Assembly (NCBI GenBank): GCA_037176845.1 | Contig: JAYKXP010000317.1 | Location: 1-27,482 of the forward strand | Reading direction: 5' to 3' | Length of the DNA stretch: 27,482 nucleotides | Source: Paramarasmius palmivorus | Lineage: Eukaryota > Basidiomycota > Agaricomycetes > Agaricales > Marasmiaceae | Part shown: in pieces, positions 11,141-24,705 of the stretch | How the letters are laid out: the number at the start of each line of letters is the position of its first letter | Numbering within the stretch: position 1 is the first letter of the stretch | Made by a program: the position numbers and the translations under genes | Notes under the pieces: generated by a model | Database searches by the model: none | Told to the model about the DNA's origin: nothing | What the model saw: only the letters and a program-made list of their open reading frames with translations

Positions 11141-12257
11141 ATGCTCTTCTCTGCCTCGGTCGTCGTCTCTCTACTCTTCACCGCTGCTTTCGGTCACCCG
11201 TTAGCTGGCTTGGTCAACGTCACCGACACAGACATCGTCCCAAGGTGACACATTCCGGTCTACTCCTAAAATACAGCAGCTAACAATAGTCACAGAGCTT
11301 GTGGTACCTTTATCAGCGATGACGAGCTTATGGCTGCAGAGGCCCACTTTGCTGCCAACAAAGTTGAACCCTCATCATTGGCACCCCTCGCTGCTACCTT
11401 GAACATCTATTTCCATGTCGTCTCCAGGGATAGCTCCGTCGCTGGTGGGAACGTACCCGACTCCCAGATTGCGGACCAGATCACCGTCATGAACGAGGCT
11501 TTCAGCGGTAGTGGGAATTAACTTGGAGACTTCTGGGGGCAACGACCAGAACGTGAACTCCGATTGGTTCGCCCGTGCTGGCCCTGACAGCTCCCAACAA
11601 AAATGGCTATGAAGCGTGCGCTTCGTCAAGGAGGTGTCGCTGACCTGAACGTTTATCACGGTTGGGTGAGCCCGGACCGTTTTGCAGCTAATATCTGGGA
11701 TACTAACTCCCACTTCTAGCTTCAACTCTGGGAAGTGGTGCTGGCCTGCTCGGCTACGCTACTTTCCCCTCTTCGTAACTCTGGCAACCCCACTGATGAT
11801 GGCGTCGTTATGTTGTTTCTCAGTCGACTCCGGGCGGTACTACCACAAACTACAAACCTTGGCCAAGTAATGCTTTTTTTTCTACTATTCCCAAAGCGTG
11901 TTTTCTGATCATCTAAATAGACTTTAACTCACGAAGCCGGACACTGGGTTGGTCTCTACCACACTTTCCAGGGAGGTTGCAGAGCTCCCGGAGACTCCGT
12001 CGATGACACTAACCCCGAGGCGAGCCCTGCTTCTGGCTGTCCTGTTGGTCGCAAACACTTGCGGAAGCAGTGGAGGAGACCCCATCCGTTAGTATTTCAT
12101 TTATTTTACCCCTCATGGCGTGATTACTGAGTCGTTGAGTTTCTTTGTAGATAACTTCATGGATTATTCCTACGACAGTTGCATGACCGAGTTCACTCCT
12201 GGTCAATTCGCTAGAATGAAGTCCCAGATGGCCACTTACAGAGGAGTTTCTCTGTAA
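11141..12257 (+). CDS. Secreted M43-type metalloprotease, frame broken several times
   Basis: Zinc metalloprotease of the pappalysin/MEP1 type, expected to be exported. The signal peptide is [18 protein letters not shown]. An intron at about 11246-11291 precedes [20 protein letters not shown]. The domain then reads [43 protein letters not shown] and, in shifted frames, [15 protein letters not shown] and NPTDDGVVM. The zinc site [11 protein letters not shown] (HExxHxxGxxH) is at 11930-11962. FQGGC and PASGCPVGR follow, with the Met-turn [18 protein letters not shown] after the intron at 12089-12150. All catalytic elements survive. Compared with family sequences I count about seven single-base breaks between them, mostly extra bases (for example one A near 12052 and extra A and C near 11855-11865). 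Either a young pseudogene or sequencing error; the conserved peptides favour error. Confidence 0.85.
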
Positions 12258-12447
12258 TACACCGAATGTATGAAATCACTGGAGTAGAAGGGGTTGATTG
12301 TGAGATCCAGCATGTAATTGTGACGCAAACTGTACTTCTGGGGCAATGGAATTAAAACAAAACTGTTTAAAGACTCTAGATCTGTAATTGATAACAAGGA
12401 ATGCCTCAAAAGCTTTCATGCAAAGAGGTAGGTTTCGATGAGCAGGT

Positions 12448-12454
12448 AAAAAAA
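12448..12454 (-). terminator. Pol III oligo-T terminator of tRNA-Val
   Basis: On the - strand a run of seven T begins within three bases of the 3' end of the tRNA, as expected for RNA polymerase III termination. Confidence 0.7.
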
Positions 12455-12456
12455 TA

Positions 12457-12548
12457 TGGACTAACCCAGGTTCGAACTGGGGACCTCTCGTGCTCAGCAC
12501 CATAGGGAAATGTGAGACGAACGTGATAACCAACTACACCATCAGTCC
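12457..12548 (-). tRNA. tRNA-Val(CAC) with an 18-base intron
   Basis: The - strand folds as a full cloverleaf. The acceptor stem is GGACTGA with TTAGTCC (one G-T pair), followed by discriminator A. The D arm is GTGT AGTTGGTTA TCAC. The anticodon stem is TTCGT with ACGAG, the variable loop AGGTC, and the T arm CCCAG TTCGAAC CTGGG. The loop CTCACAC places the anticodon CAC. The intron sits at the canonical place after position 37, at 12493-12510. The mature length is 74 bases before CCA addition. An oligo-T terminator follows at once. Confidence 0.92.
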
Positions 12549-12684
12549 TTGATGGTTGATTGGCAACATGTTTGGTATCATATCGAAAGGTTCAAATGAC
12601 CTCAGGCCAGATTGAACAGATATAGTAAACACTGTAGACACACGCCCATCTTGGAGTTCCATTTCGCTGAAACCACAACCCGCC

Positions 12685-14163
12685 TTAAGCGTTAGAAACT
12701 CCCCAATCAGCCCAAAACATTGCATTGCTTTTCCCGTCAGTCTCGTCAACTAACAGCCTCGCCCCTTCACTGCCCGCAACTGGCAACCTTAGTTTCTGGC
12801 CTTCGCTACCGTAAGGAAGATGACTAGGAAGAACCCCTGCCTGAAGTAGCGCGCTTGCTTGATCCCACCAGATGTGCTCTAAGACGAAACTGAGTATTGT
12901 CAATAGCCATGAAAGGGTTACATGCCCCTCACCGTGATAAAGCCTGTCGCCGCGTACATTAACGACACCTACGAAAGGTATCTCGAGTTTCTTCCCTGTC
13001 GGCGGAACGCCAGGAAGAAGCCAGTCGACGACCCGGTCGTGTGTGAGTTTGAAGATGAATTCGTCTGTTAAACATGAGAAATCTGACAGTGCATGAGTGA
13101 GTCTGCACGGACCGATCACACGGTCGCTTCCAACTGTCCTAGACACTAGTTGAAGCTCGGTATCTGGAGGATTCCTGTCTTTGAGTTAGACAAGCGGAAA
13201 TAAACGCGAGTAAAAAGAACGTACGCAAAGATGAAATGGTCCCTGTAGAAAGCAGTGAGGTTTTCGCGTCCTATACCACCGGTCATCTAGGAGCAGTTCA
13301 GTGTATTGGTGAGAAGAGAAATATCTTTACTGACCGTGGGTACGTGATTGACATATGGCTCAGCAACCATTGTACCCATAGTTTTTGCAACGCTTCTCAC
13401 TTCAAACTCGAAATAGGTGTGTTCTTCCCAGATTGCTTCAATATCGAAGATCGGGCCTCCAAGTGTCTTGCGCAGGAAAACAAGCGTTCGGCTGTGGGCA
13501 AGACTCGCATAACCAGGGTTGTAGTCGGCCGAGTAAGGAAGGATGAAGTTGCTAGATGCATTGGTGTACCGATGAAGAGTCATTGAAGGTGATGATGATG
13601 ATGCTTGAGGTTGTCCTGAGGTCGTTGCGAGGTGTATGAATGATGGAACAGGCGGAGTAGGACTCAGAGGGGGCTCAGATGCGACTGCGACAAGGCCAGC
13701 TAATCTGCTATCTTTTTGCATGGATTCGATGACAATAGAGAGGACCTTTGAATCATAGACTGTAATAGACACGAGTCAAGTCAGCGTACCTAGTTACACT
13801 GAAAGTGGTCGTACCATAAACAGCAAACTTGTCTTTAGTATCCAGCTCTTTGAGTCCCAGTAAAGCCTCTAAACCTTTACTCAATGCACCGTCAACATCA
13901 GCACTCGTCCTCGCCCCAGTGATGCCTACGACTGCGAATCCCTCTTCTGCCCACTTCTGGATCGGTTCGGGATCTAGTGATCTTGATTTCCGTGTTCCAA
14001 GGTTGTTATCCGCTGGTAAAAAGACAAACATCCCTGGACCTGTACCTCTTCGAGTCAAAGGAGGTTGCATGACGACATTCTCGCTCAGTTGCACGAGGGG
14101 TGCCGAAGGTAGAGGTACTTCTTGCTCTTCGGGAGAGTTGGGATCATAGAACGTTGGTGGCAT
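12685..14163 (-). CDS. DLH-like / SnoaL-like two-domain protein
   Basis: Six exons (14163-13815, 13759-13335, 13286-13225, 13174-13113, 13064-12933, 12878-12685) join cleanly into 407 codons with GT...AG introns of 48-56 bases. The N-terminal half (MPPTFYDPNSPEEQEVPLPS onward, residues about 30-230) resembles the dienelactone hydrolase-like part of a fungal protein usually named carboxymethylenebutenolidase. The C-terminal part (from about 260) resembles a SnoaL/NTF2-fold domain: RENLTAFYRDHFIF, TVGSDRVIDEFIFKLTHD, DWLLPGVPPTGKKLEIPFVG, VVNVRGDRLYHEHIWWDQAS. The whole protein contains no cysteine, so it cannot have the cysteine nucleophile of true dienelactone hydrolases. It is divergent from the FAD monooxygenase at 14544, suggesting co-expression. 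Probably cytosolic. Family assignment good, activity unknown. Confidence 0.85.
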
Positions 14164-14543
14164 TGAGAATTGATACGGACATGCAAGTACAAGAGTAGAG
14201 TGATTCCGGTCTTATCTTGAAATCACTGCTTGGCTGAACATGGCAAGGGCTTTTGTGATAGCGCAATTTGAAATATATCCCACGTTAACGCGCGTTAACA
14301 TTGGGCGCTTGAGCGACAAAATGATGTTTCCCTCCAACCACCATGACCGTTTATCTCGCGGCCGGCTCTTAAAACTCCCATGTCTTCGCTTCTGATACTC
14401 ATTGGTTCGATTGGAGATTAGGTTCATGCAGGTGACGATAGCTTACCCTTGATAGGGAAATCGAAACCCACAGAGCGAATCCTTCAAAATGGCTCTAGTG
14501 ACGACGGACTCCCGCATTACGCACCGACCACATATACAACCGT
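14164..14543. promoter_or_regulatory. Divergent promoter between the DLH/SnoaL and FMO genes
   Basis: Only 380 bases separate the two start codons, which face away from each other, so both promoters must share this stretch. It holds a perfect 16-base palindrome at 14284-14299 and ATTGG (reverse CCAAT) at 14401-14405. No strong TATA box is evident on either side. Shared control is inferred from the layout. Confidence 0.6.
14284..14299. repeat. Perfect 16-base palindrome gttaacgcgcgttaac
   Basis: The sequence equals its own reverse complement. It can be seen as two GTTAAC half-sites around a GCGC centre. Weaker symmetry continues outward, with CCCA on the left against TTGGG on the right. The site lies 121 bases from one start codon and 245 from the other, which suits a dimeric regulator of both genes. 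Confidence 0.75.
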
Positions 14544-16394
14544 ATGGCCTCTGCAAGCTCTTTCACCTCTACTCACTATTCCAACACGAACCACCTCAAA
14601 TTACGCGTCGCTGTCATCGGTGGCGGTATTGGCGGGCTTGCTGCCGCTGTCGCGCTTCGTCGGGCTGGCCATGCAGGTATGTTTGCCAGCAATTTCATTT
14701 GGACAACTGATGAGAGGCATCATTTTGCAGTGAGTATTTACGAACGTCGCTCTTTTGATGTCGAGGTCGGCGCGTCCATTTCTTGTGCCGCTAACGGCAC
14801 TCAATGGCTCCGAGAGTGGGCGGTGGACATCCCAGACATGAAGCCAGTCGTCCTTGTGAGGAACACCAACCCTTCAGTAACATTGTCAGCTCACAAGGCA
14901 CACATGTACAGATGAAGCTCGTCATGCGTGATTGGTCTACGGGACGAATCTTGAACCAGTACAACCTGGTTAACTATGAGAAAGAGTGGGGGAACGTATA
15001 CAACATGTTTCACCGACAGGATATGCATGCGACCTTACTGGAGGCGGCTACAGAAATAGCAGGCGAGGGCGAGCCTTGCACCGTTCATATTGACCACATG
15101 TAAGTAAATTGTCCGGTACTTACATGATGTTTTACTTATTCCCATCGAAGTTGCGAATGGGTAGATTATGAAACGGGTACCGTGACGTTCAAGAACGGCG
15201 TCATCGTTAAGGCAGATATGATTGTGGGGGCCGATGGCATTCGGGTGTGTAAACTCTCACCGCCTTCACACTCATCTTGATCTTTCCCTAGTCTGTCGTG
15301 CGAAGAGAATTGGGGATTATTCCAGATATCAAGTCTGCCGCACAGACATGCTACCGTTGTAATGTGCCAAGAGACATTATCGACAAGCTTGGTCTTGTTA
15401 GCTATGCATGCGACCCAGCTATGTACGTATATCAATTTCTACGGCTTCTACTCTCGTAGCTAATCTTTGCTCCGTCCGAAACGTCAGTCAGTTTTGGGGT
15501 GGGATGGAAGGCAAAAGCCGGGACGGGGTGAGGTCCAAGTACTACAAGATTGTCATGTGCGGTTCTATGAGTTACTCGATTGATTTGCTTGCTAATCGTT
15601 CTTACAGGTCTCCATGTTCTGCAGGGGAAACCGTTTCATTCTATTGTAGGCGTTTCTCCGCTCGGTAGTAGCGCACATCTCATATCGGCTAGGTTTCATG
15701 CCCACAGAGCTCACAAGACACCACGAGGAAGGGTTCGTCTTCGAAGAGGTCCCAGTCTCGGATATCCTAGCCGGGAAGTACGACGAGTTGGATCCAGATT
15801 GTCAAAACCTTCTGAAAAACTCCGTTGATCGAATGCCTTGGAGGTTGTATGTCCATCAACCGTATTCTGTGGGTATTCGACGCCGATACTTACCTTGTGT
15901 CCATTCTCATTTTCTTCGACTTCTTTGATCTCGTAAAGCATTGGTCCAAGGGGAAAGCTTGTATCCTAGGCGATGCTGCACATCCCATGATGCCACACCA
16001 GTCTCAGGGCGCCTGTCAAGCCATAGAAGACGCAGCGGCGCTTGGGATCATCTTCTCTTCGAAATATCAATTCACTCGAGACGTCGAGGCTGGTCTTGCG
16101 CTATACCAGAACATCAGAAAACCAAGAGCTACTCGAGTACAGACGGCTTCTGCTCGCGCGACGGAAAACCTCAATGAGCGTATCGGTTTCACGAGCTTAA
16201 CTCCACATGATGCGACGCTTGCAGCTACAGAAGGAAAATTGACCAGTAAGTTATACGTTTTAGTTTGCTTTGCCTGTCATTACTTAAGTATATGTTTAGT
16301 CAATGAAATGAACAGCTATAATATGCACGATCACGTCGCTTCCGAGGCAGCCATGTTGATCAAGGAGGAGGGAGCCCCAGCTTGGTCACCATAA
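14544..16394 (+). CDS. FAD-dependent monooxygenase, salicylate-hydroxylase-like
   Basis: Group A flavin monooxygenase, which would use NAD(P)H and O2 to hydroxylate an aromatic or similar substrate. Ten exons join cleanly to 451 codons: 14544-14676, 14731-14855, 14912-15099, 15151-15244, 15292-15422, 15488-15556, 15608-15645, 15693-15868, 15939-16245 and 16300-16394. The FAD dinucleotide motif is VAVIGGGIGGLAAAVALRRA at residues about 25-45. MIVGADGIR is the DG motif, and ACILGDAAHPMMPHQSQGAC is the GD motif that binds the FAD ribityl chain. MPTELTRHHEEGFVFEEVP lies in the substrate domain. There is no signal peptide or membrane segment, so it is probably cytosolic. An upstream ATG at 14489 is in another frame. 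One splice donor (exon 6, GTGCGG) is unusual but restores the family sequence. The substrate cannot be told from sequence alone. Confidence 0.9.
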
Positions 16395-19977
<3,583 letters not shown>

Positions 19978-20171
19978 TTTTCTTTTTTCTTGTGGACATT
20001 TGACACGGACTTCCAATCCTAAATATTGCACTCTCGTTGCCTGTCAATCCTTACTGTACACTCTCCTTGAAACTGTTGGTACATATACATCAAATATTGA
20101 ACACTCTTAGTGACAGTTCCTGTAGCGATAGTTATGAATACATGTCGGAAGGTTATTTGTCTTGTTCCTGC

Positions 20172-20185
20172 TAACGTTAACGTTA
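20172..20185. repeat. Perfect 14-base palindrome taacgttaacgtta
   Basis: Self-complementary over its full length and abutting the stop codon of the NTF2-like gene (20186). It lies between two convergent genes, so a role in 3'-end formation is as possible as protein binding. It shares the core GTTAAC with the palindrome at 14284. Confidence 0.6.
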
Positions 20186-20662
20186 CTATAGGTTGTGAAA
20201 GGGCTGGCACAAACACACCTTCCTTAATTTCCCTTGGCTCGCAAGATACACCGCGCCGGAATCTGCCCAGACCTGATAATCCGTGATCAAGCATTCGTCG
20301 TCAAAATCCAGCATGTACGCAAAGGTCTCGTCCCAGCTCTGTCCGGTACTCTTCCAGGTGAATTTTGCTCTCCCTTTGCACGCAACCCGATTCGACTCTG
20401 CGTCCACGACAAACTCCGAAAACTTCATGTTTTCAAAAGAAAGCAAGGATCCGATCGTCTCAAAATACGATGTGATTGCAGCCATTCCAACATGAGGCTT
20501 TCCTAGGAAGGGAGCCAACGATGATTCTCCATGTTCGATGGCAGAGGGTTGATGGGTAATACTGAAGTGTGACGTGATGGTTTCGATGTCTTTTCCCTCT
20601 GCGAAAGAATTGCAGAAAGATTGGGCAGAAGATAATAAACGAGTTCGCCGTGAAGTCGTCAT
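20186..20662 (-). CDS. NTF2-like (SnoaL-fold) protein, single exon
   Basis: An intact 158-codon frame starting MTTSRRTRLLSSAQSFCNSF. The order is typical of small fungal NTF2-like proteins: an N-terminal helix (AQSFCNSFAEGKDIETITSH), FLGKPHVGMAAITSYFETIG, then strands FVVDAESNRVACKGRAKFTW, WDETFAYMLDFDDECLITDY and QVWADSGAVYLA. There is no signal peptide. Such domains act as small cyclases, isomerases or binding proteins, and the active residues cannot be named here. It is convergent with the GMC gene (208 bases between stops). With the SnoaL-like domain at 12685 it is the second such fold in 8 kb. Confidence is good for the fold, low for function. Confidence 0.8.
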   Translation of the reverse strand: MTTSRRTRLLSSAQSFCNSFAEGKDIETITSHFSITHQPSAIEHGESSLAPFLGKPHVGMAAITSYFETIGSLLSFENMKFSEFVVDAESNRVACKGRAKFTWKSTGQSWDETFAYMLDFDDECLITDYQVWADSGAVYLASQGKLRKVCLCQPFHNL

Positions 20663-21574
20663 GAGAAATCGGGGGTGGGACTTGGGTGGACTTGGAATGG
20701 ATTATGGTGGTAAAGTAAGTACATTCATCAGCAATGAAGTCATAAAACACACCTTATTCTGCTGGCCTCAGTCTGGGTGCTGTCGGAGGCATCAGACTTC
20801 CCATTCCCAGTCGCAGCTCGCAGCACACTCGATTTCTTCTACAATGAAGATTTACGGGAAGAGGAAACTAATTCGAAGAACCACGACGACATCGGCGGAA
20901 AGGTCGCAATCCAGAGCAAAGTCGAGCGTCCTAGAAGTGCGCACGACACCCAAGGCACATACCTGAAACATGATTAGTTGCACAACCCTGAAGGGAGCAT
21001 CTACATGCATCCTACACGTGTTACAAGCAGTTCTCAGTTCGCCACACTCGACTTCTGAATGGAACCATTTGCTTAGTGTCGACACCAAGTTCGATCAATT
21101 CACGCGGCACACTCCCGAGGAGCAGCACGAACACGTTTAGGATGTCCGTATACACCCGTGGTGGTAGCCTCCTTAGGTGGTGTTCAAGCCACTGGAAGTG
21201 TACCAGTCTGGTGTAAATTTGCATAGCAGTACCCTCAAGCTCACATCGGCGCGAAGTATGATTCGGGCGGTAACTACGGTCATTCCGGGTCAGCTCATAC
21301 CGGAGTCCTAGGTCTCTGGAACGTACTAGTACCATCCGTATTATTGCAGGTATAGTTGCGGCTCGAGCGCCTTTCAACCTAAACGATTCTTTGAAACGCA
21401 GCATATACGGGCCCAGATGGGACACATCTGTGATGAAGACCATCTTTCTCATCGAGCGGTCCTTAGATCGAAAGTGTTCCTTATGGGACTGTTTCCTACT
21501 CAAGAACACATCTTCACCTCGAGGTGTGTATAGATCGCCGGCTGGCACCTCATTGCTTACCCGCATCTTTCTCT
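20663..21574. other. Intergenic stretch; one 191-codon ORF of doubtful reality
   Basis: The longest frame is 21021-21596 (-), 191 codons, starting MRKGFLYKRKMRVSNEVPAG. It is rich in arginine, has no recognisable domain, and its start overlaps the TATA box of the + strand gene at 21659. It might be a real lineage-specific gene, but length alone is weak evidence. Nothing else stands out. Confidence 0.3.
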
Positions 21575-21580
21575 TATAAA
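21575..21580 (+). promoter_or_regulatory. TATA box of the 21659 gene
   Basis: TATAAA lies 84 bases upstream of the ATG and is followed by a pyrimidine-rich leader. Both are common in expressed fungal genes. Confidence 0.5.
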
Positions 21581-21658
21581 GGAACCCTTTCCGCAACCTA
21601 TCTACAACTACTTCAGAGTTTCTTCTGGCTCTTTTCAGCGTATCGCTACAACTTCACG

Positions 21659-22561
21659 ATGGCTATGGTCTTTCCTGCTTACGATACTTACGATTCCTAT
21701 GGTCATCTCCCCTTGTCTCGGCGCAGCTCAATGGCGCACGGCGGCGCCAGTTATTCATATCCAGGACAGGGTATGTATTCTGACTACGGTTATGAGGTGA
21801 AAAGGTTTCCCCTACAATAATTCTTAGGCTGACCATTCAACCTTACAGTACGATACATATAATGGACCAGGAGCAGTTGCTATGACTCGTAGAATGAGTA
21901 CTGGTGGGCCTTCCCTCTCCTGGGAACACTGAAAGAAATTGACGACTTCAGCAGCGTACCATGATAGGGACATGTACTACCCAGAAATACGACCAACATC
22001 GGCTATGGGAATGCCTCGTTCCCGCCGTCATTCTACAGTCTCAACAGTTTCACTGGTGCCTCGTGCACCTCCTCTCGATGCATACCGCCGTGCGAGTTCC
22101 ATTCAGATTAAATTCAAGCGAAGAGGAAGCCTGCTTGCTGGGGTTTCTCTGGCAGAAGCCCAGTCCCATGTTCGGCTATCTTCAAACGATTCCTACACTT
22201 CATACGATCTCCATGCAGACCGGCGGAACACGATTCTTCTGAAGGTTAAAGTAAGTCAATTTCTGTCTCAATCAAAAAACCATACTCATGATAGATCAAT
22301 AGTGGGCTGGTTATAACTCGTTAACATACGAGATTCCTCTCGATTCCTATGACAGGCACATCAGCTTGCAGACGTTAGCGAGGCGAGTTTCTCGGGCATG
22401 TGTGCATTATCTACAGGTTAGTTCGGTCCATTGTGAAGATTTGTAGTTGCTAACCTCTTACCTAGGCTAATGCGATACCTGTCATGTACGACCGAGTTGA
22501 GCTACACCACCTTGAAGAACTATCTCATGGTGTTTGGCAGCCAATGCTAGCCGTCCGGTGA
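21659..22561 (+). CDS. Conserved basidiomycete protein of unknown function
   Basis: Five exons (21659-21796, 21849-21897, 21952-22250, 22303-22416, 22466-22561) give 231 codons. The N-terminal third is low-complexity, rich in Tyr, Ser, Met and Arg (MAMVFPAYDTYDSYGHLPLS; later MPRSRRHSTVSTVSL). The C-terminal two thirds look folded: IQIKFKRRGSLLAGVSLAEA, RRNTILLKVKWAGYNSLTYE, LQTLARRVSRACVHYLQ, and the end VELHHLEELSHGVWQPMLAV. I recall close relatives in many Agaricomycetes with no assigned function. No signal peptide or membrane segment. The second intron (21898-21951, 54 bases, a multiple of three) removes an in-frame TGA at 21930, so its retention would truncate the protein. The splice model rests on that intron being real. 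Confidence 0.8.
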
Positions 22562-22952
22562 ACGATTCGACAACTGCCCATTCTTATTTTCTATAATTAT
22601 TCGCGATTGGTCCGTATGAAGTTGTTCTGGTTCTTTATGTCCCCGTCACAGTGAGTTGGCCCGCTGAGCAACATAGGATGCTCTCTCCGCCTCGGTGATA
22701 GGGAAAAAACCGTCTATTAGGCGGTACCTCGTTTTCGAGTTTTCGAATGGTCTAAACTTTAGGTGTAGCAGATTTTCTTCCCTAGACTCCACTTACTTCG
22801 GCATGGCTTGAAGTGCGCTGGGGTCGCCTTGGCACAGCAAGGCAACGATAGCTATAGCAGTTTAAGATCACCTTGTATATATAATAAATAAATCTATATA
22901 GCATCTCTCACATGTACATACCAACAAAATACTCTACATTCCCATTTCCCAC
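22562..22952. other. Spacer between convergent genes
   Basis: 391 bases between the stops of the 21659 (+) and 22953 (-) genes. A TA-rich patch (tatatataataaataaat, about 22875-22895) may serve 3'-end formation for one or both. No gene seen. Confidence 0.5.
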
Positions 22953-24580
22953 TCAGGTCGTAAAGGGATTACATGAACACACTGCACTTCTAACCGCGAA
23001 ACTCGCCATACTGCCAATCATTAGACCGCCAATAAGGCAGAATTGCGAGACGGTTGCAGCAACATCAACATCTTCCTTCTTTCCTTTCAGCCGAGGATTA
23101 TGTTCAAGTGATGGCGCGGACATCAAACATAAACTCGATACGTAGCCGTTTGAACATCCAAAGGCGAATAAGATTAGGAAGAAAAGAAAGTCGGAGTTGA
23201 TAATTGGGTTTGAAGACTCCGCGGCGGGTCGAGTGATGTTGCACATGAGGAAAAGAAACACGAATAATGTTCGGGCAAGTGCTAAGGTCAGCAGCTTGCG
23301 TGCAGACCAAATCAAGACTTGGGGGAAAGAGCAAATATATCGGCCCACGAAATCTCCGAGACCGAAAATAAGGAAATGAATTGAGGTGAAGAGTAAGGGG
23401 TGAAGGTTGGGGTTCGTTGGCTGAACCGAAGCGGTGATCGGCGGAAAAACAGCCTGTGACAGTACTCAATGAAAGTTCAAAGCGAGAATTGATGTGCAAG
23501 ACTCACCAACGTCACCATGAAGACATAAGCCACTGCGACTTCATAAACAATATTCGTCTTCGCTACTCTGATGATTCGTGCCTTTTCAATAGACGTTTCA
23601 TGATCAGACCTTCCCCCTGATACAAGGCCGCGTGTCTCGTCATCCGTCCCACTGCTTCGTCCTGGTTTGTGCGCAGCTTCAAGCGACCCTGCAACAGCAT
23701 GGTACTGAGGCATACGAGTGAGCCACCATTGAGCCCCTACTGTGACTAGGAGGAAGATCGTCGAAAGTCCGAAGAAGATGAAGGCAGCCCGTTCTTCCGG
23801 ATTCTTGTCGCGTGTCAGTCCATCGACCGGCCTATCTTCTCCATGAACTGATGCTGTGGCACTAAGTACCTGCACTGTGCTGACTGCGACAGCAACAGCA
23901 GCTTGACCTGACAACATGGCTTGAACAGCAGTTGGTCCAAAGAGCGACGCCACTGCGATCACGGATGTTTGGAGGTATGAGCCGAACGCTGCTTGTACGA
24001 TCCCATTGAGAATGACAAATGCAAAGAAAGGCCCTGGGCTAATCTCGATTAGAGTGCTGAGGGTGAGCAAGAAGCAAAGTGCTGATAGCCATAGTAAGGA
24101 AAAAATGGTCTGGCGAGAAGGCGAAGACTAGACTTGACTAGGTCAGTAACCATGCTGCGGTATTACAGCCTATGCACGCACCTGTTTAGACGTCACGGTG
24201 GCATGTGCAAGACAAATGAAGTTTGCGGTAGTGAAGGTTATAGAGAAATATGAACTGAATGTCGATCTGAAAGGTGAATTCTCGAGTCTTGATAGAAAAT
24301 ACGGGGTCGCAGTGATAAGAGCTATCCAAGAGATTCAACAAGGTTTCTGAATGTAGAAAGAGATAATGGTCTCACCGTTCCATGGCAGTAGGACAGCGCA
24401 GCCTAGCACAAAATGGACACCTCGGATCCGCGCGTCAACAGGCAAAGAAACAACTGGTGCTTGGTCCTCGTCGTCCAGGTCGATAGAGGGCTCAGGGTCG
24501 TGCTCAGATATTCGGATAGGGTTCGAAGCTACTGGAGCTTGGGGTATTGCATGATATAGAGCGTCAGGAGAGGACGACAT
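22953..24580 (-). CDS. Equilibrative nucleoside transporter (ENT/SLC29 family)
   Basis: Polytopic membrane carrier for nucleosides, relative of yeast Fun26 and human ENTs. Four exons (24580-24376, 24321-24182, 24127-23507, 23453-22953) join cleanly to 488 codons. An acidic cytosolic N-terminus is followed by the first-helix motif GVHFVLGCAVLLPWN, the ENT hallmark, with NALITATPYFLSRL after the first intron. Further helices include SIHFLIFGLGDFVGRY (the GD.xGR signature of the late helices) and FFLILFAFGCSNGYVSSLCL. A long hydrophilic loop between helices 6 and 7 (HKPGRSSGTDDETRGLVSGG) is as in the family. The C-terminus holds the last helix (LIGGLMIGSMASFAVRSAVC). Plasma or vacuolar membrane cannot be told apart. 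No frame break. Confidence 0.9.
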
Positions 24581-24705
24581 GGAAGTCGCGGAAGTACTTA
24601 GTATACGTAGTCACTGTCAGCGTTCCCTCAGGAAGCGGCCAGGCAATGGCGTGCCGAATTTGGGACTGTCGGACGTAAAGGCGTCAAAGACTATTTTTCT
24701 ACGGA

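Noticed and set aside
14489..14710. Alternative upstream start for the FAD monooxygenase
   Set aside because: It is in another frame; only the ATG at 14544 leads into the FAD-binding motif and on through the splice chain.
23104..23499. 131-codon - strand ORF as a separate gene
   Set aside because: It is an overlapping frame across an intron and the last exon of the nucleoside transporter.
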